64,000 bases of DNA from UBA11889 sp002313255 (lineage in GTDB: Bacteria > Pseudomonadota > Gammaproteobacteria > Pseudomonadales > Azotimanducaceae), in contig CAJWQX010000008.1 of NCBI GenBank assembly GCA_913045265.1, positions 1 to 64,000 of the forward strand, in the 5' to 3' direction. The translations under genes were made by a program, and so were the position numbers. Shown here one piece after another: positions 18,173 to 27,365 of this stretch (position 1 is the first letter of the stretch; each line of letters starts with the position of its first letter). Below the pieces are notes generated by a model. It searched no databases. It had not been told where the DNA came from and was given only the letters and a program-made list of their open reading frames with translations.

Positions 18173-19317
18173 GGCCTCATATTGCAGGACGAAGCGGCCT
18201 TTTTTAATCTTGCGATACCTTCCAATAGTAGGTCGCGGGGACAGGCAAAATTAAATCGCACGAATCCCTCACCATTGAAATCGACACCGTTCGAAAAGCC
18301 GAGCCCGTGGTTTTCGAAGAAACTGGCGGGATCGTCTATCTGCAGTGATCTAGCATCGATCCAACCGAGGTAGGTGCCTTCCACGTGAGCCATTGCAAGG
18401 CCAGGTATTTCTTCCACACAACTTTCGAGTAAGTCCCGGTTGACTCGAAGGTATGCGAGGAGATCGTTAACCCACGACGATTGGTCGAGAAACGTCGCCA
18501 AAGTGGCAGTGTATGCAAGCGGCGATATGTGGGACACGAGGCCGGTCGTCGCGTCGACGAATCGTTCGCGCAGCGTGGGATCGGGAATTACTCCGAGAGC
18601 ACAGTTAACGCCGGCTATGTTGTACGTTTTAGTTGAAGCGATGAGCGTTATTGTCGTGTGCGCGAATTCTTCACTGATACTTGCTATAGGCGTGTGGCTG
18701 CGATGTTCATCAAGCACGATACCCCAGTGAATTTCATCGCTCACAACGACTACGTCGTTGGCTAGGCAGATATTCGCGAGCTTCGAGAGCTCGTTTTCAG
18801 AATAGACACGGCCTGTTGGGTTTTGGGGGTTTGAGAGAAGCAGCCCGCTCGCCAAACGGGCTTTGTCCCCGATGTCGGCGAAATCCATGATCCACTTTTC
18901 GCCGTCGTAAAGTAACGGGGAACGAAGAATATGCTTGTCCGAGTTCTCAGGCACTGCCAAGAATGGCGGATAGACGGGCGTCATTATGATGAGAGCATCG
19001 TTGTCGGAGCCGATTGCCCGACTTGCGATGTTCAAACCAGGCACTACGCCGGGGATCCAGATTAACCAATCAGGATCCACCTTCCAGTTGAAATGGAGCC
19101 AAAACCACTTACACGCGGCGTCGACAAGTTCCGACTGGGGCTCCGCGTAGCCGAGGATGCCGTGATCAATCCGTTCGTGAAGTGCCTCCAAAACGAAATC
19201 AGGTGCCGCGAAATCCATGTCTGCGACCCAAAACGGGATCACGTCATGGTCTTGGTATTTGTTCCATTTTGTGCTGTCGCCGCTAGCGCGATCAATCCTT
19301 ATGCTGAAGTCGGGCAT
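18169..19317 (-). CDS. PatB/MalY-type aminotransferase, putative C-S lyase
   Basis: The 382-residue protein is a fold type I PLP enzyme of the PatB/MalY group. That group cleaves carbon-sulfur bonds in cystathionine or cysteine conjugates. Visible marks are IPFWVADMDFAAP, the GYAEP segment, LLSNPQNPTGRVY, VVSDEIHWGIV and the PLP lysine in ASTKTYNIAG. Members of this group act in methionine synthesis or sulfur recycling; the exact substrate here is unknown. The stop codon overlaps the argD promoter. It is transcribed divergently from grxD, with 66 bases between starts. Confidence 0.85.
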   Translation of the reverse strand: MPDFSIRIDRASGDSTKWNKYQDHDVIPFWVADMDFAAPDFVLEALHERIDHGILGYAEPQSELVDAACKWFWLHFNWKVDPDWLIWIPGVVPGLNIASRAIGSDNDALIIMTPVYPPFLAVPENSDKHILRSPLLYDGEKWIMDFADIGDKARLASGLLLSNPQNPTGRVYSENELSKLANICLANDVVVVSDEIHWGIVLDEHRSHTPIASISEEFAHTTITLIASTKTYNIAGVNCALGVIPDPTLRERFVDATTGLVSHISPLAYTATLATFLDQSSWVNDLLAYLRVNRDLLESCVEEIPGLAMAHVEGTYLGWIDARSLQIDDPASFFENHGLGFSNGVDFNGEGFVRFNFACPRDLLLEGIARLKKAASSCNMRP

Positions 19318-19383
19318 GGCGGTTTAATTGAGTTAATCCTACAATGCTCTTTGAAGCCACGAGTGAGCAGAGGTGGGTGTCCA

Positions 19384-19728
19384 ATGAGCGAAGACGTATT
19401 AACAACGATCCGCGAACAAATTGATAGCAATCGAATCCTTCTTTATATGAAGGGCTCGCCGCAAGCGCCGCAGTGTGGTTTTTCTGCGCAGACGGTACAG
19501 TGTTTGATGTCGTGCGAACAGCGCTTTGCGTACATCGACATACTCAGTAATCCGGAGATCAGAGCAACGTTGCCCCAGTACGCGGATTGGCCGACGTTCC
19601 CTCAGCTATGGGTGAATGGGGAACTGATCGGCGGGTGCGATATTGTGACCGAAATGCACGAAGCTGGAGAACTCGAACCACTGGTTCGAGAGGCTGCCGC
19701 CTTGGAATCTGATTCAACCAACGCCTAA
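19384..19728 (+). CDS. grxD: Monothiol glutaredoxin Grx4
   Basis: I chose ATG 19384, which has an AGAGGTGGG site ahead and gives the normal family start. The frame is open upstream but unconserved. The 114-residue protein carries the monothiol active site CGFS (C31), preceded by the glutathione-binding lysine in YMKGSPQAP. WPTFPQLWVNGELIGGCDI completes the glutathione site. Grx4-type proteins bind a bridging [2Fe-2S] cluster as a dimer and pass clusters on, often with BolA. It is convergent with rnt, with an 11-base gap. Confidence 0.94.
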   Translation: MSEDVLTTIREQIDSNRILLYMKGSPQAPQCGFSAQTVQCLMSCEQRFAYIDILSNPEIRATLPQYADWPTFPQLWVNGELIGGCDIVTEMHEAGELEPLVREAAALESDSTNA

Positions 19729-19739
19729 TCCTCTCCCCA

Positions 19740-20339
19740 TTAAAATGGGAGTTCAAATCCGGACGCATTGACAATGCGGCAAAATAGAGCTGCCGTGGCT
19801 TCGGCGTCGTATACGGCGTCGTGGGCATATTCTTCGTCAAAGTCGATGCTGGCGCGGGCACATGCTTCACTGAGGACCGTGTGACCGAAGGCGACCGCAG
19901 CAAGAGAGGCCGTGTCGATGACGCTGAACGGATGGAACGGATTACGTTTGATGTTGTTGCGTTCGCTGCCTGTCGCAAGGAAGCCATGGTCGAAGTGTCC
20001 ATTGTGAGCGGTCACAATGGCCCGCTGGCAATGGGCGTCGCGAACGGCCCGCCGTACGACGCGAAAACATTCTTGTAGCGCCTCGCCCTCGCTTATCGCG
20101 TCGCGATCTGGGTCGTTTAAGTCGATTCCCGTGACCTGCAAAGAAGCTTCTTCCACGCCCATGTCGGCATGAGGGATTAGATTCCAGACGTGAGTACTCG
20201 CCGGATGAAGTTGATCGTCGTCCCAGTCGAGTAAAACGATAGCGATTTGGAGTAAAGCGTGGCGCGACCGATCGAATCCTCCGGTTTCGACATCAATGAC
20301 AACGGGTAGGTAGCTGCGAAAACGCGCGTTCAACTCCAT
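19740..20339 (-). CDS. rnt: Ribonuclease T
   Basis: This DEDD-family 3'-5' exoribonuclease trims the ends of tRNA and 5S/23S rRNA. The 199-residue protein shows the three exonuclease motifs: VIDVETGGF with D and E, AHNGHFDHGF with D, and HDAVYDAEATA with the DEDDh histidine and aspartate. Length matches the family. It commonly neighbours grxD in gammaproteobacteria, as here. It reads divergently from argG, with 155 bases between starts. Confidence 0.94.
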   Translation of the reverse strand: MELNARFRSYLPVVIDVETGGFDRSRHALLQIAIVLLDWDDDQLHPASTHVWNLIPHADMGVEEASLQVTGIDLNDPDRDAISEGEALQECFRVVRRAVRDAHCQRAIVTAHNGHFDHGFLATGSERNNIKRNPFHPFSVIDTASLAAVAFGHTVLSEACARASIDFDEEYAHDAVYDAEATAALFCRIVNASGFELPF

Positions 20340-20494
20340 CGGCCAAGACTACCAGTTTGACGAGGTGCGTATTCCATCCATCACTCGTTTGGCGCGCGAT
20401 CTTTTAGAAGTGGTGTATACGGGCGTTTGCTGATTGGTTGCGCATATAGGGGCGTAGCGAGGTAAACTCCGCGTCTTTTTTCGCGGACGAGACG

Positions 20495-21712
20495 ATGAAA
20501 GAAAAAATAGTTCTCTCGTATTCCGGTGGGCTCGACACGTCTGTGATTTGCCGATGGCTACAGGAGACATACGATGCTGAAGTGATCACGTTCACCGCCG
20601 ACATAGGCCAGGGCGAAGAGATAGAAGCCGCACGCGCCAAGGCCGAGGCCATGGGTGTTGACAAGATCTTCGTTGAAGACCTTACCGAAACCTTTGCTCG
20701 GGATTACGTTTTTCCTATGTTCCGAGCAAATACAATTTATGAGGGGGAATACTTGCTTGGAACCAGTATTGCCCGCCCATTGATTGCAAAAAGATTAGTC
20801 GAGATCGCGCGCGAAACCGGCGCGGAGGCCGTAGCGCACGGAGCAACAGGCAAAGGGAACGATCAAGTGCGGTTCGAGTTTGGCGCGTACGCACTAGATC
20901 CTGACATTCGCGTTATCGCGCCGCATCGAGAGTGGGAAATCAATTCCCGTGAAGCACTGATGGAATATTGTAGAAAACACGCGATTCCAGTCGATTACGA
21001 GCAGTCAGGTGAATCGCCGTACTCGATGGACGCTAATCTCTTGCACATTTCATACGAAGGAGGGATTTTAGAAGACCCGGGCACCGCACCCAATGAAGAC
21101 ATGTGGCGATTGACGGTTTCGCCAGAGGATGCTCCCGATGAACCCCAGTCTATCGAGATCGCGTATCAAAACGGAGACGCGGTTGCGGTCAACGGAGAGT
21201 CGCTGACACCGGCAGGCGTGATTCGGCTGCTCAATGAGATCGGCGGGCGCCATGGTGTAGGACGCAGCGACATTGTCGAAAATCGTTATGTCGGCATGAA
21301 ATCCAGGGGATGTTATGAGACGCCGGGCGGTACGATCCTGTTGAAAGCGCACCGGGCGATGGAGTCGATCACGATGGATCGCGAGGTCATGCATCTACGC
21401 GATGAATTGATGCCACGTTATGCGCGAATGATCTACAACGGTTTTTGGTGGTCGCCCGAGCGCTGCGTCATGCAGGCTCTGATTGATGCGTCACAAAATG
21501 CTGTTAGTGGTTCTGTCAAACTGAAGTTATACAAGGGCGGTGTTTACGTCATTGGGCGCTCATCGACGACGGACAGCCTTTATGACGTCGATATCGTGAC
21601 GTTTGACGAGGATGCGGGTGCTTACGAGCAATCTGATGCCACGGGATTTATTCGCTTGAACGCGCTCCGACTTCGCCTTGCCGCGCGGCGCGGACGAAAC
21701 CGACAGAAGTAA
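20495..21712 (+). CDS. argG: Argininosuccinate synthase
   Basis: The 405-residue ATP-pyrophosphatase couples citrulline and aspartate to give argininosuccinate, the step after ArgF. The P-loop-like SGGLDTSVI sits at the N-terminus. GNDQVRFEFG, SPYSMDANLLHISYEGGILEDP (citrulline and aspartate binding) and the C-terminal tetramer-forming region are present. A small hairpin (CCGCG 20469-20473 / CGCGG 20482-20486) ends at the ribosome site GGACGAG just before ATG 20495. No ArgR box is evident. Confidence 0.97.
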   Translation: MKEKIVLSYSGGLDTSVICRWLQETYDAEVITFTADIGQGEEIEAARAKAEAMGVDKIFVEDLTETFARDYVFPMFRANTIYEGEYLLGTSIARPLIAKRLVEIARETGAEAVAHGATGKGNDQVRFEFGAYALDPDIRVIAPHREWEINSREALMEYCRKHAIPVDYEQSGESPYSMDANLLHISYEGGILEDPGTAPNEDMWRLTVSPEDAPDEPQSIEIAYQNGDAVAVNGESLTPAGVIRLLNEIGGRHGVGRSDIVENRYVGMKSRGCYETPGGTILLKAHRAMESITMDREVMHLRDELMPRYARMIYNGFWWSPERCVMQALIDASQNAVSGSVKLKLYKGGVYVIGRSSTTDSLYDVDIVTFDEDAGAYEQSDATGFIRLNALRLRLAARRGRNRQK

Positions 21713-21798
21713 AGAATGGCATAAGGAATAGAACAGCATGGAATAGGGCGGGTGAACTCAATGAGGCGTCGGTTGGACGACTCGATAACCGTACGCGT

Positions 21799-22437
21799 TC
21801 ACTCGTACTCGGTTTTGTCTTTGAATTCGCACAGATCTTCGATAACGCACGCCCCGCATCGCGGTTTGCGAGCGACGCAAACGTAACGACCGTGCAAGAT
21901 TAGCCAGTGGTGTGCGCCCTGTTTGTAGTCGTTTGGGACGACGCGGATGAGGCGATCTTCGACTTCGCGAACATTTTTTCCCGGCGCGAGATTGATGCGG
22001 TTGGAAATCCGGAAAATGTGGGTGTCGACCGCGATCGTGGGTTGGCCGAACGCGGTATTGAGAATGACGTTGGCCGTTTTTCGACCAACCCCGGGTAGCG
22101 CTTCAAGTGACGGGCGATCCTTCGGAACCAGACCACTATGTTCGTCGATCAGGATTTGACAGGTCTTTAGAATGTTCTCGGCCTTCGTATTGAACAACCC
22201 GATCGACTTGATAAAGCTTTTTAATCGACGGATTCCGAGATGGTGTACCGCTTCGGGATTATTTGCTGCAGCGAACAGTTTTTTAGTCGCTAAGTTGACG
22301 CTAACGTCCGTGGCTTGTGCCGAAAGAATCACCGCGATCAGTAGTTCGAAGGGCGTTTGATATCGCAGCTCAGTCTCTGGTTTCGGGGTCGCTTCTTTAA
22401 GCCGTTCAAAAATAGCGATGCGCTTCGCCTTGTTCAT
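21799..22437 (-). CDS. nth: Endonuclease III
   Basis: The start is ATG 22437 (MNKAKR), which gives the typical 212-residue enzyme; the frame runs 30 codons further upstream without conserved sequence. It is a DNA glycosylase and AP lyase for oxidised pyrimidines. The helix-hairpin-helix LEALPGVGRKTAN contains the catalytic lysine. The aspartate lies in TIAVDTHIFR. The [4Fe-4S] motif C-x6-C-x2-C-x5-C is intact near the C-terminus. It lies downstream of metG on the same strand, 96 bases away. Confidence 0.95.
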   Translation of the reverse strand: MNKAKRIAIFERLKEATPKPETELRYQTPFELLIAVILSAQATDVSVNLATKKLFAAANNPEAVHHLGIRRLKSFIKSIGLFNTKAENILKTCQILIDEHSGLVPKDRPSLEALPGVGRKTANVILNTAFGQPTIAVDTHIFRISNRINLAPGKNVREVEDRLIRVVPNDYKQGAHHWLILHGRYVCVARKPRCGACVIEDLCEFKDKTEYE

Positions 22438-22533
22438 ATCGCGCCATCCATGCGGTTTATCAGGCCGAGAAATTCGATCATAAGACCCTCCGGCAACATG
22501 ATCGCGCGTAACACGAACAGTTGGCACGATTTC

Positions 22534-24513
22534 TCAGGTTATTCGGGTTCCTGGTTCGGCCCCTGTGTCAACAGAAATCAAAAAGATTTCGCTGTCGCCG
22601 TTTGCAGCAGCGAGCACCATTCCTTCTGATGTCCCAAAGCGCATTTCACGTGACTCGAGGTTGGCAACAACTACCGTGAGCCTCCCCACTAGGTCCTTTG
22701 GAGCGTAAGCTAACTTGATGCCGGAAAACACTGTTCGGTGATGGTCGCCCACGTCGAGCGTTAGGCGAAGTAACTTGTCGGCCCCATCGACGGATTCAGC
22801 AGATACGATTCTTGCTACTCTTAAATCGATTTGCTCGAAGTCGTCGATCGTAATCATAGGGTTCTCCCCAGTTTCAACGTGATCTTCGCGCGATTCGTCG
22901 ACCATCGCATCGACGGCTCGTCTGTCGATACGTTTGAAAAGAGGTTCAAAAACATTAATCCGATGATTGACTAGAGGCGTACCGATATCGGCCCAGCCCA
23001 GCTCGTCGCATGCTAGAAATTTTTCTGACTGTTTGGCCAGGCGAGGCAAAATGGGCTTCAAGTAGATCACCAGGATTCGGTACATGTTGATGCCGAGAGA
23101 ACAAATGGCTTGAATTTGTTTCTCTTGTCCGGTCGTTTTAGCGAGTTCCCATGGGGCGTGGTTTGCAATGTATTGATTCGCTCGGTCTGCCAGTGAGGCG
23201 ACTTCGCGCACAACTCGATTGGTATCACTTGTCTCATATAGCTGCCCGATGGTCTCCTGCGCGTCAACGAATACTTGCAGCAGGCGCGTGTCGTGAATAG
23301 ATGGCGCAAGCGTGGATTCGGTGGATTGATTGATGAAGCCTGCGCAGCGTGAGGCAATGTTTACGATTTTGCCGACGAGGTCGGAATTTACTCGCTGCAC
23401 GAAATCTTCCCAATTGATATCGATATCATCGTTGTTGGGGGACAGTTTTGTCGCGTAGTAGTACCGCAGATACTCGGGTTCGAGATGAGCCAGATACGTT
23501 CTTGCGTTAATGAACGTCCCGCGAGACTTCGACATTTTCCTACCTTCGACCGTTATAAATCCGTGCGAATGGATACGGGTGGGTAAACGAAAGCCCGAAG
23601 CGTTTAATACCGCTGGCCAAAAGAGAGCATGAAAATTGACGATATCCTTACCGATAAAGTGGTGGACTTCAGTGTCGCTGTCGCTGGCCCAGAATTCTTC
23701 GAAGTTGAGATCGTTTTCGTCACAGTAGTTGCTAAAACTGGCCATGTACCCAATAGGCGCATCCATCCAGACATAGAAGTATTTATCCGTACCGGGGATA
23801 AGAAACCCGAAATAGGGAGCGTCGCGACTTATATCCCAAGCTTTTAGGCCCGCGTCCAACCATTCCCTCAGTTTGTTTGCGACTTCAGATTGGACTGTTT
23901 CCGTCGAGATCCACCCTTCGAGGAAATCTTTAAATTGAGCTAGATCAAAAAAATGATGCGTCGAAGATTGCAGCGTTGGCGTAGCACCCGAAAGAAGGGA
24001 CCGCGGTTCACCAAGTTCGGTTGCATCGTAAGTCGCACCGCAGGCTTCGCAGTTGTCACCGTACTGATCGTCAATCCCGCATTGGGGGCAGGTCCCTTTG
24101 ACGTACCGGTCCGCTAAAAACAGCTGCTTTTCTGGGTCATAAAGTTGTTCTACTTCTTTGGTAAAGATGTACCCCGCGTTCTTTAACCGTTCGTAGATCA
24201 ATGCCGAGTAGTGTTCGTTTTCTGGAGAATGCGTGGAATGGTAATTGTCGTGTTGTACGAGAAAATCTTTAAAGTCTTCTATGTGATCTATCCGAACTTG
24301 GCCAATGAGTTGCTCAGCAGAGATCCCGAGTTCCTCGGCTTTCAGCATCGTCCCCGTACCGTGGGTGTCGTCGGCACATACGTAGAGGCACTCGTTGCCT
24401 TGTAACCGCTGATAACGGACCCAAATGTCCGTTTGGATGTGTTCGAGCAAATGACCGAGATGTATTGCGCCGTTGGCGTTAGGCAGCGCGCTCGTTGCAA
24501 GAATTCGCCGCAT
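22534..24513 (-). CDS. metG: Methionyl-tRNA synthetase
   Basis: The 659-residue enzyme charges initiator and elongator tRNA-Met. The class I motifs are HLGH (residues 18-21) and KMSKS. A zinc-binding insertion carries CPQC and CEAC. The C-terminal EMAP-like tRNA-binding domain starts near DDFEQIDLRVARI and mediates dimer formation in the E. coli type. It reads divergently from apbC, with 104 bases between starts, the common gammaproteobacterial arrangement. Confidence 0.97.
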   Translation of the reverse strand: MRRILATSALPNANGAIHLGHLLEHIQTDIWVRYQRLQGNECLYVCADDTHGTGTMLKAEELGISAEQLIGQVRIDHIEDFKDFLVQHDNYHSTHSPENEHYSALIYERLKNAGYIFTKEVEQLYDPEKQLFLADRYVKGTCPQCGIDDQYGDNCEACGATYDATELGEPRSLLSGATPTLQSSTHHFFDLAQFKDFLEGWISTETVQSEVANKLREWLDAGLKAWDISRDAPYFGFLIPGTDKYFYVWMDAPIGYMASFSNYCDENDLNFEEFWASDSDTEVHHFIGKDIVNFHALFWPAVLNASGFRLPTRIHSHGFITVEGRKMSKSRGTFINARTYLAHLEPEYLRYYYATKLSPNNDDIDINWEDFVQRVNSDLVGKIVNIASRCAGFINQSTESTLAPSIHDTRLLQVFVDAQETIGQLYETSDTNRVVREVASLADRANQYIANHAPWELAKTTGQEKQIQAICSLGINMYRILVIYLKPILPRLAKQSEKFLACDELGWADIGTPLVNHRINVFEPLFKRIDRRAVDAMVDESREDHVETGENPMITIDDFEQIDLRVARIVSAESVDGADKLLRLTLDVGDHHRTVFSGIKLAYAPKDLVGRLTVVVANLESREMRFGTSEGMVLAAANGDSEIFLISVDTGAEPGTRIT

Positions 24514-24583
24514 GATTGAGAGATCCGACTCTTACGGTGTGCGTTTCCGTGCGTACAAAGGCACGGTTGTTGGTGGCGCACTA

Positions 24584-24589
24584 TATAAT
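24584..24589 (+). promoter_or_regulatory. Probable -10 element of apbC-dcd
   Basis: A perfect TATAAT lies 28 bases ahead of ATG 24618, so transcription should start near 24596. No good -35 is seen at 16-18 bases. The site helps select ATG 24618 over earlier starts. Confidence 0.5.
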
Positions 24590-24617
24590 GCTGAGTCGAT
24601 TCGGGCGAGTAACTTAT

Positions 24618-25655
24618 ATGGGGAAATCACTAGAGACATTTCTAGATCCAATCGTGAATGTCAGTTGGCGCGAGCTTGGGGCGATCCAGCGTGCCGCGAA
24701 ATTGGATGGGAAATGGCATGTCCTGATTGAACTTGGATACCCGGTGGAAGGCTTGACGAAAGCGTACGCTGCTGCGCTCGAAAATTGGATGGAAGACGAA
24801 ATCGTTCTGGAATTGAAATTCAGGGTGCCTCCTTCTCATGCTTTGCCTGGGGCGAGTAATGTCATTGCCGTCGCTTCGGGAAAGGGTGGTGTGGGCAAAT
24901 CAACTACAGCCGTTAACTTGGCCGTGGCTTTAGATCGAGCCGGAGCAAAGGTGGGTATTTTGGATGCGGATATATATGGGCCCAGTCAGGGAATCATGTT
25001 GGGGATTCGAGAAGGTCAGCGACCAGAAATAAGAAATGAGAACGAGTTTGTGCCGATTCGATGCCACGGTATTGAAGCGATATCCATGAGCATGCTCATA
25101 ACGGACAAAACCCCGATGGTTTGGCGTGGACCGATGGCGTCGGGCGCGCTGCAGCAATTGTTGCAACAAACTGCGTGGAGTGATCTGGACTATCTCATCG
25201 TCGACATGCCACCAGGAACCGGAGATATTCAACTGACCCTTTCACAACAAGTTTCGGTTGGCGGTGCGGTTATCGTAACAACGCCTCAGGAGATCGCGTT
25301 GGCGGACGCACGCAAGGGTATCGAGATGTTCCGTAAAGTTTCGGTACCGATAATCGGGGTAGTCGAAAATATGAGCTACTTTGTGTGCGACGGCTGCGAT
25401 CGTAAACACGCATTGTTCGGCGACGGAGGAGGCGAGCGGGTGGCGGCAGAGTACGGAACGTCGTTACTCGGAGAGTTCCCGTTAGATCCGGCGATTCGAG
25501 AACAGACCGATGCGGGCGTGCCGATTGTCGCATTTGACAATGCTTCGCCGATGTCCCTCCTCTATATGGACTGCGCGCGGCGAACCGCCGCCGGACTTTG
25601 GCTGATTAGTCGAGATAAAGCGCCAACGCCGACTCTGTCTATGGACGATCAATGA
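24618..25655 (+). CDS. apbC: Iron-sulfur cluster carrier protein ApbC/Mrp
   Basis: I chose ATG 24618; earlier in-frame ATGs (24516, 24588) lie at or before a TATAAT box. The 345-residue protein has a short, divergent DUF59/MIP18-like N-terminal part (1-60). A MinD-like ATPase follows, with Walker A GKGGVGKST (88-96). The cluster-binding pair is CDGC in MSYFVCDGCDRKHALFG. Mrp/ApbC proteins carry [4Fe-4S] clusters to target proteins in the cytoplasm. Its stop overlaps the dcd start (ATGA), so the two are translationally coupled. Confidence 0.93.
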   Translation: MGKSLETFLDPIVNVSWRELGAIQRAAKLDGKWHVLIELGYPVEGLTKAYAAALENWMEDEIVLELKFRVPPSHALPGASNVIAVASGKGGVGKSTTAVNLAVALDRAGAKVGILDADIYGPSQGIMLGIREGQRPEIRNENEFVPIRCHGIEAISMSMLITDKTPMVWRGPMASGALQQLLQQTAWSDLDYLIVDMPPGTGDIQLTLSQQVSVGGAVIVTTPQEIALADARKGIEMFRKVSVPIIGVVENMSYFVCDGCDRKHALFGDGGGERVAAEYGTSLLGEFPLDPAIREQTDAGVPIVAFDNASPMSLLYMDCARRTAAGLWLISRDKAPTPTLSMDDQ

Positions 25656-26218
25656 CCATCAAATCTGATCGATGGATACGGGAAATGGCAGAGTCTCGGG
25701 GAATGATCGAGCCATTTGAACCGACTCAGGTACGCCGAGTCGACGGCCGACCAGTGATTTCCTTCGGCACGTCGAGTTACGGATACGACGTTAGGTGCGC
25801 GCCTGAGTTTAAGGTTTTTACGAACATTTTTTCCGTGACGGTTGATCCGAAGGCTTTTGACGATCGGAGTTTCGTCGATGTACGGGAAGAGTCCTGCATT
25901 ATTCCACCGAACTCGTTTGCGTTAGCGAGTACCGTGGAGTATTTCCGGATACCGTCGGACGTTTTGACAATTTGCCTCGGAAAATCGACGTACGCTAGGT
26001 GCGGAATTATCGTCAATGTGACCCCGCTTGAACCGGAGTGGGAAGGAAATGTGACGCTTGAGTTTTCGAATACGACGACGTTGCCGGCAAGAATATACGC
26101 CAACGAAGGGGTCGCCCAGATGCTTTTTATCCAGTCGGACGAACAGTGCGAAACTACATACAAAGATCGTGCCGGTAAGTACCAGGGCCAAACCGGCGTT
26201 ACGATGCCGAAAACTTGA
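25652..26218 (+). CDS. dcd: dCTP deaminase
   Basis: The 188-residue trimeric enzyme makes dUTP from dCTP for thymidylate synthesis. Family blocks include SFGTSSYGYDVR, PPNSFALASTVEYF, CLGKSTYARCGI and TPLEPEWEGNVTLEFSNTT, which contains the catalytic glutamate. The C-terminal AGKYQGQTGVTMP closes the active site. The start overlaps the apbC stop by four bases. The metG-apbC-dcd order is common in gammaproteobacteria. It is convergent with purM. Confidence 0.96.
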   Translation: MTIKSDRWIREMAESRGMIEPFEPTQVRRVDGRPVISFGTSSYGYDVRCAPEFKVFTNIFSVTVDPKAFDDRSFVDVREESCIIPPNSFALASTVEYFRIPSDVLTICLGKSTYARCGIIVNVTPLEPEWEGNVTLEFSNTTTLPARIYANEGVAQMLFIQSDEQCETTYKDRAGKYQGQTGVTMPKT

Positions 26219-26250
26219 TTTAAGCCTTTCAGCGACTAGCCTCTAACAGT

Positions 26251-27270
26251 CTATCCAAGCTCTACGTTTGCAAGTCCGATGACTAAATGGCCTTTCTGTA
26301 CGTGGGCGCCTAACGATTCGATTCGTCCTATAACAACGGCGTCATCGGTTAGTTGTTCGAGTATTTGATCGACGTTCCCAGGGCGGCAAGCGATGACGAA
26401 ACCGATGCCACAATTAAAAGTTCGAAGCATCTCCAGCTCGTCAATCCCCCCTTGCTGTTGTATCCAGTCGAAGATACGTGGCCGTACCCAAGCGCCGAGG
26501 TCGATGTCGGCCACCAGGGTGCTCGAGAACATTCTTGGGATGTTCTCGATTAGTCCGCCGCCAGTTATATGGGAGAGCCCTGTAACTAAGGACACGATGG
26601 GCAATACAGAAGGCATGTATATGCGAGTCGGAGCCATCAACTGATTGAGCAAATCGTCGTTTAACGGACCAAAATCGGCCATAACGCGTCGAATGAGAGA
26701 GAACCCGTTGGCGTGTGGACCCGAAGAAGTAACGCCGATGAGAACGTCTTCAGGCGCAACAGAATCACCTGTAACGACTTCACTTCGTTCGACGACGCCC
26801 ACGCAAAACCCGGCTAGGTCGTAATCGTGACCCTGGTAGAAACCTGGCATTTCGGCGGTTTCACCGCCAACCAACGCGCATCCTGCGATTTCGCAGCCAC
26901 GCGCGATGCCATTGATGACTCGTTCAGCGACGTCAAGGTCTAGTTTGCTGCTGGCAAAATAGTCAAGAAATAGAAATGCTTCTGCGCCGACAGCGAGAAC
27001 ATCGTTAACGCACATAGCTACCAAGTCCTGACCTACACCGTCGTGCATATTGTGGGTTACAGCGAGAGCAAGTTTTGTCCCGACACCATCTGTTCCGGTT
27101 ACGAGCAGGGGTTCCTGATATTTCTCGGGGAGGCTTGCCAGGGCTGCGAAACCGCCGATGCCGCCCAATAGTTCGGGTCGATGAGTCCGCTTGGCAGCAT
27201 CCTTAATTCGTTCCACCAGTTCGTTTCCAGCGTCGATATCGACGCCCGCTTCTCGGTATGTGAGACCCAA
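26251..27270 (-). CDS. purM: Phosphoribosylformylglycinamidine cyclo-ligase (AIR synthase)
   Basis: The 339-residue ATP-dependent ligase closes the imidazole ring in purine synthesis. TYREAGVDIDAGNELVERI, GTDGVGTKL, GGETAEMPGFY and the HITGGGLIENIPR segment are typical. The start is TTG 27270, with GAGGGG upstream; an in-frame stop lies just before, so no longer start exists. No purN follows: the next gene downstream is the convergent dcd. It diverges from the DUF2066 operon. Confidence 0.95.
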   Translation of the reverse strand: MGLTYREAGVDIDAGNELVERIKDAAKRTHRPELLGGIGGFAALASLPEKYQEPLLVTGTDGVGTKLALAVTHNMHDGVGQDLVAMCVNDVLAVGAEAFLFLDYFASSKLDLDVAERVINGIARGCEIAGCALVGGETAEMPGFYQGHDYDLAGFCVGVVERSEVVTGDSVAPEDVLIGVTSSGPHANGFSLIRRVMADFGPLNDDLLNQLMAPTRIYMPSVLPIVSLVTGLSHITGGGLIENIPRMFSSTLVADIDLGAWVRPRIFDWIQQQGGIDELEMLRTFNCGIGFVIACRPGNVDQILEQLTDDAVVIGRIESLGAHVQKGHLVIGLANVELG

Positions 27271-27365
27271 CGCGTCACCCCTCGCTCAAGAGCAGAAAGA
27301 TCGGCGAGTTTACCAAATATTTTCGCTACACTGCTTCCGTTTGGCTCCCGATGGAGCGGTTAATT

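Noticed and set aside
19093..19383. Upstream extension of the grxD frame
   Set aside because: It overlaps the start of divergent patB, is not conserved, and ATG 19384 has a good ribosome site.
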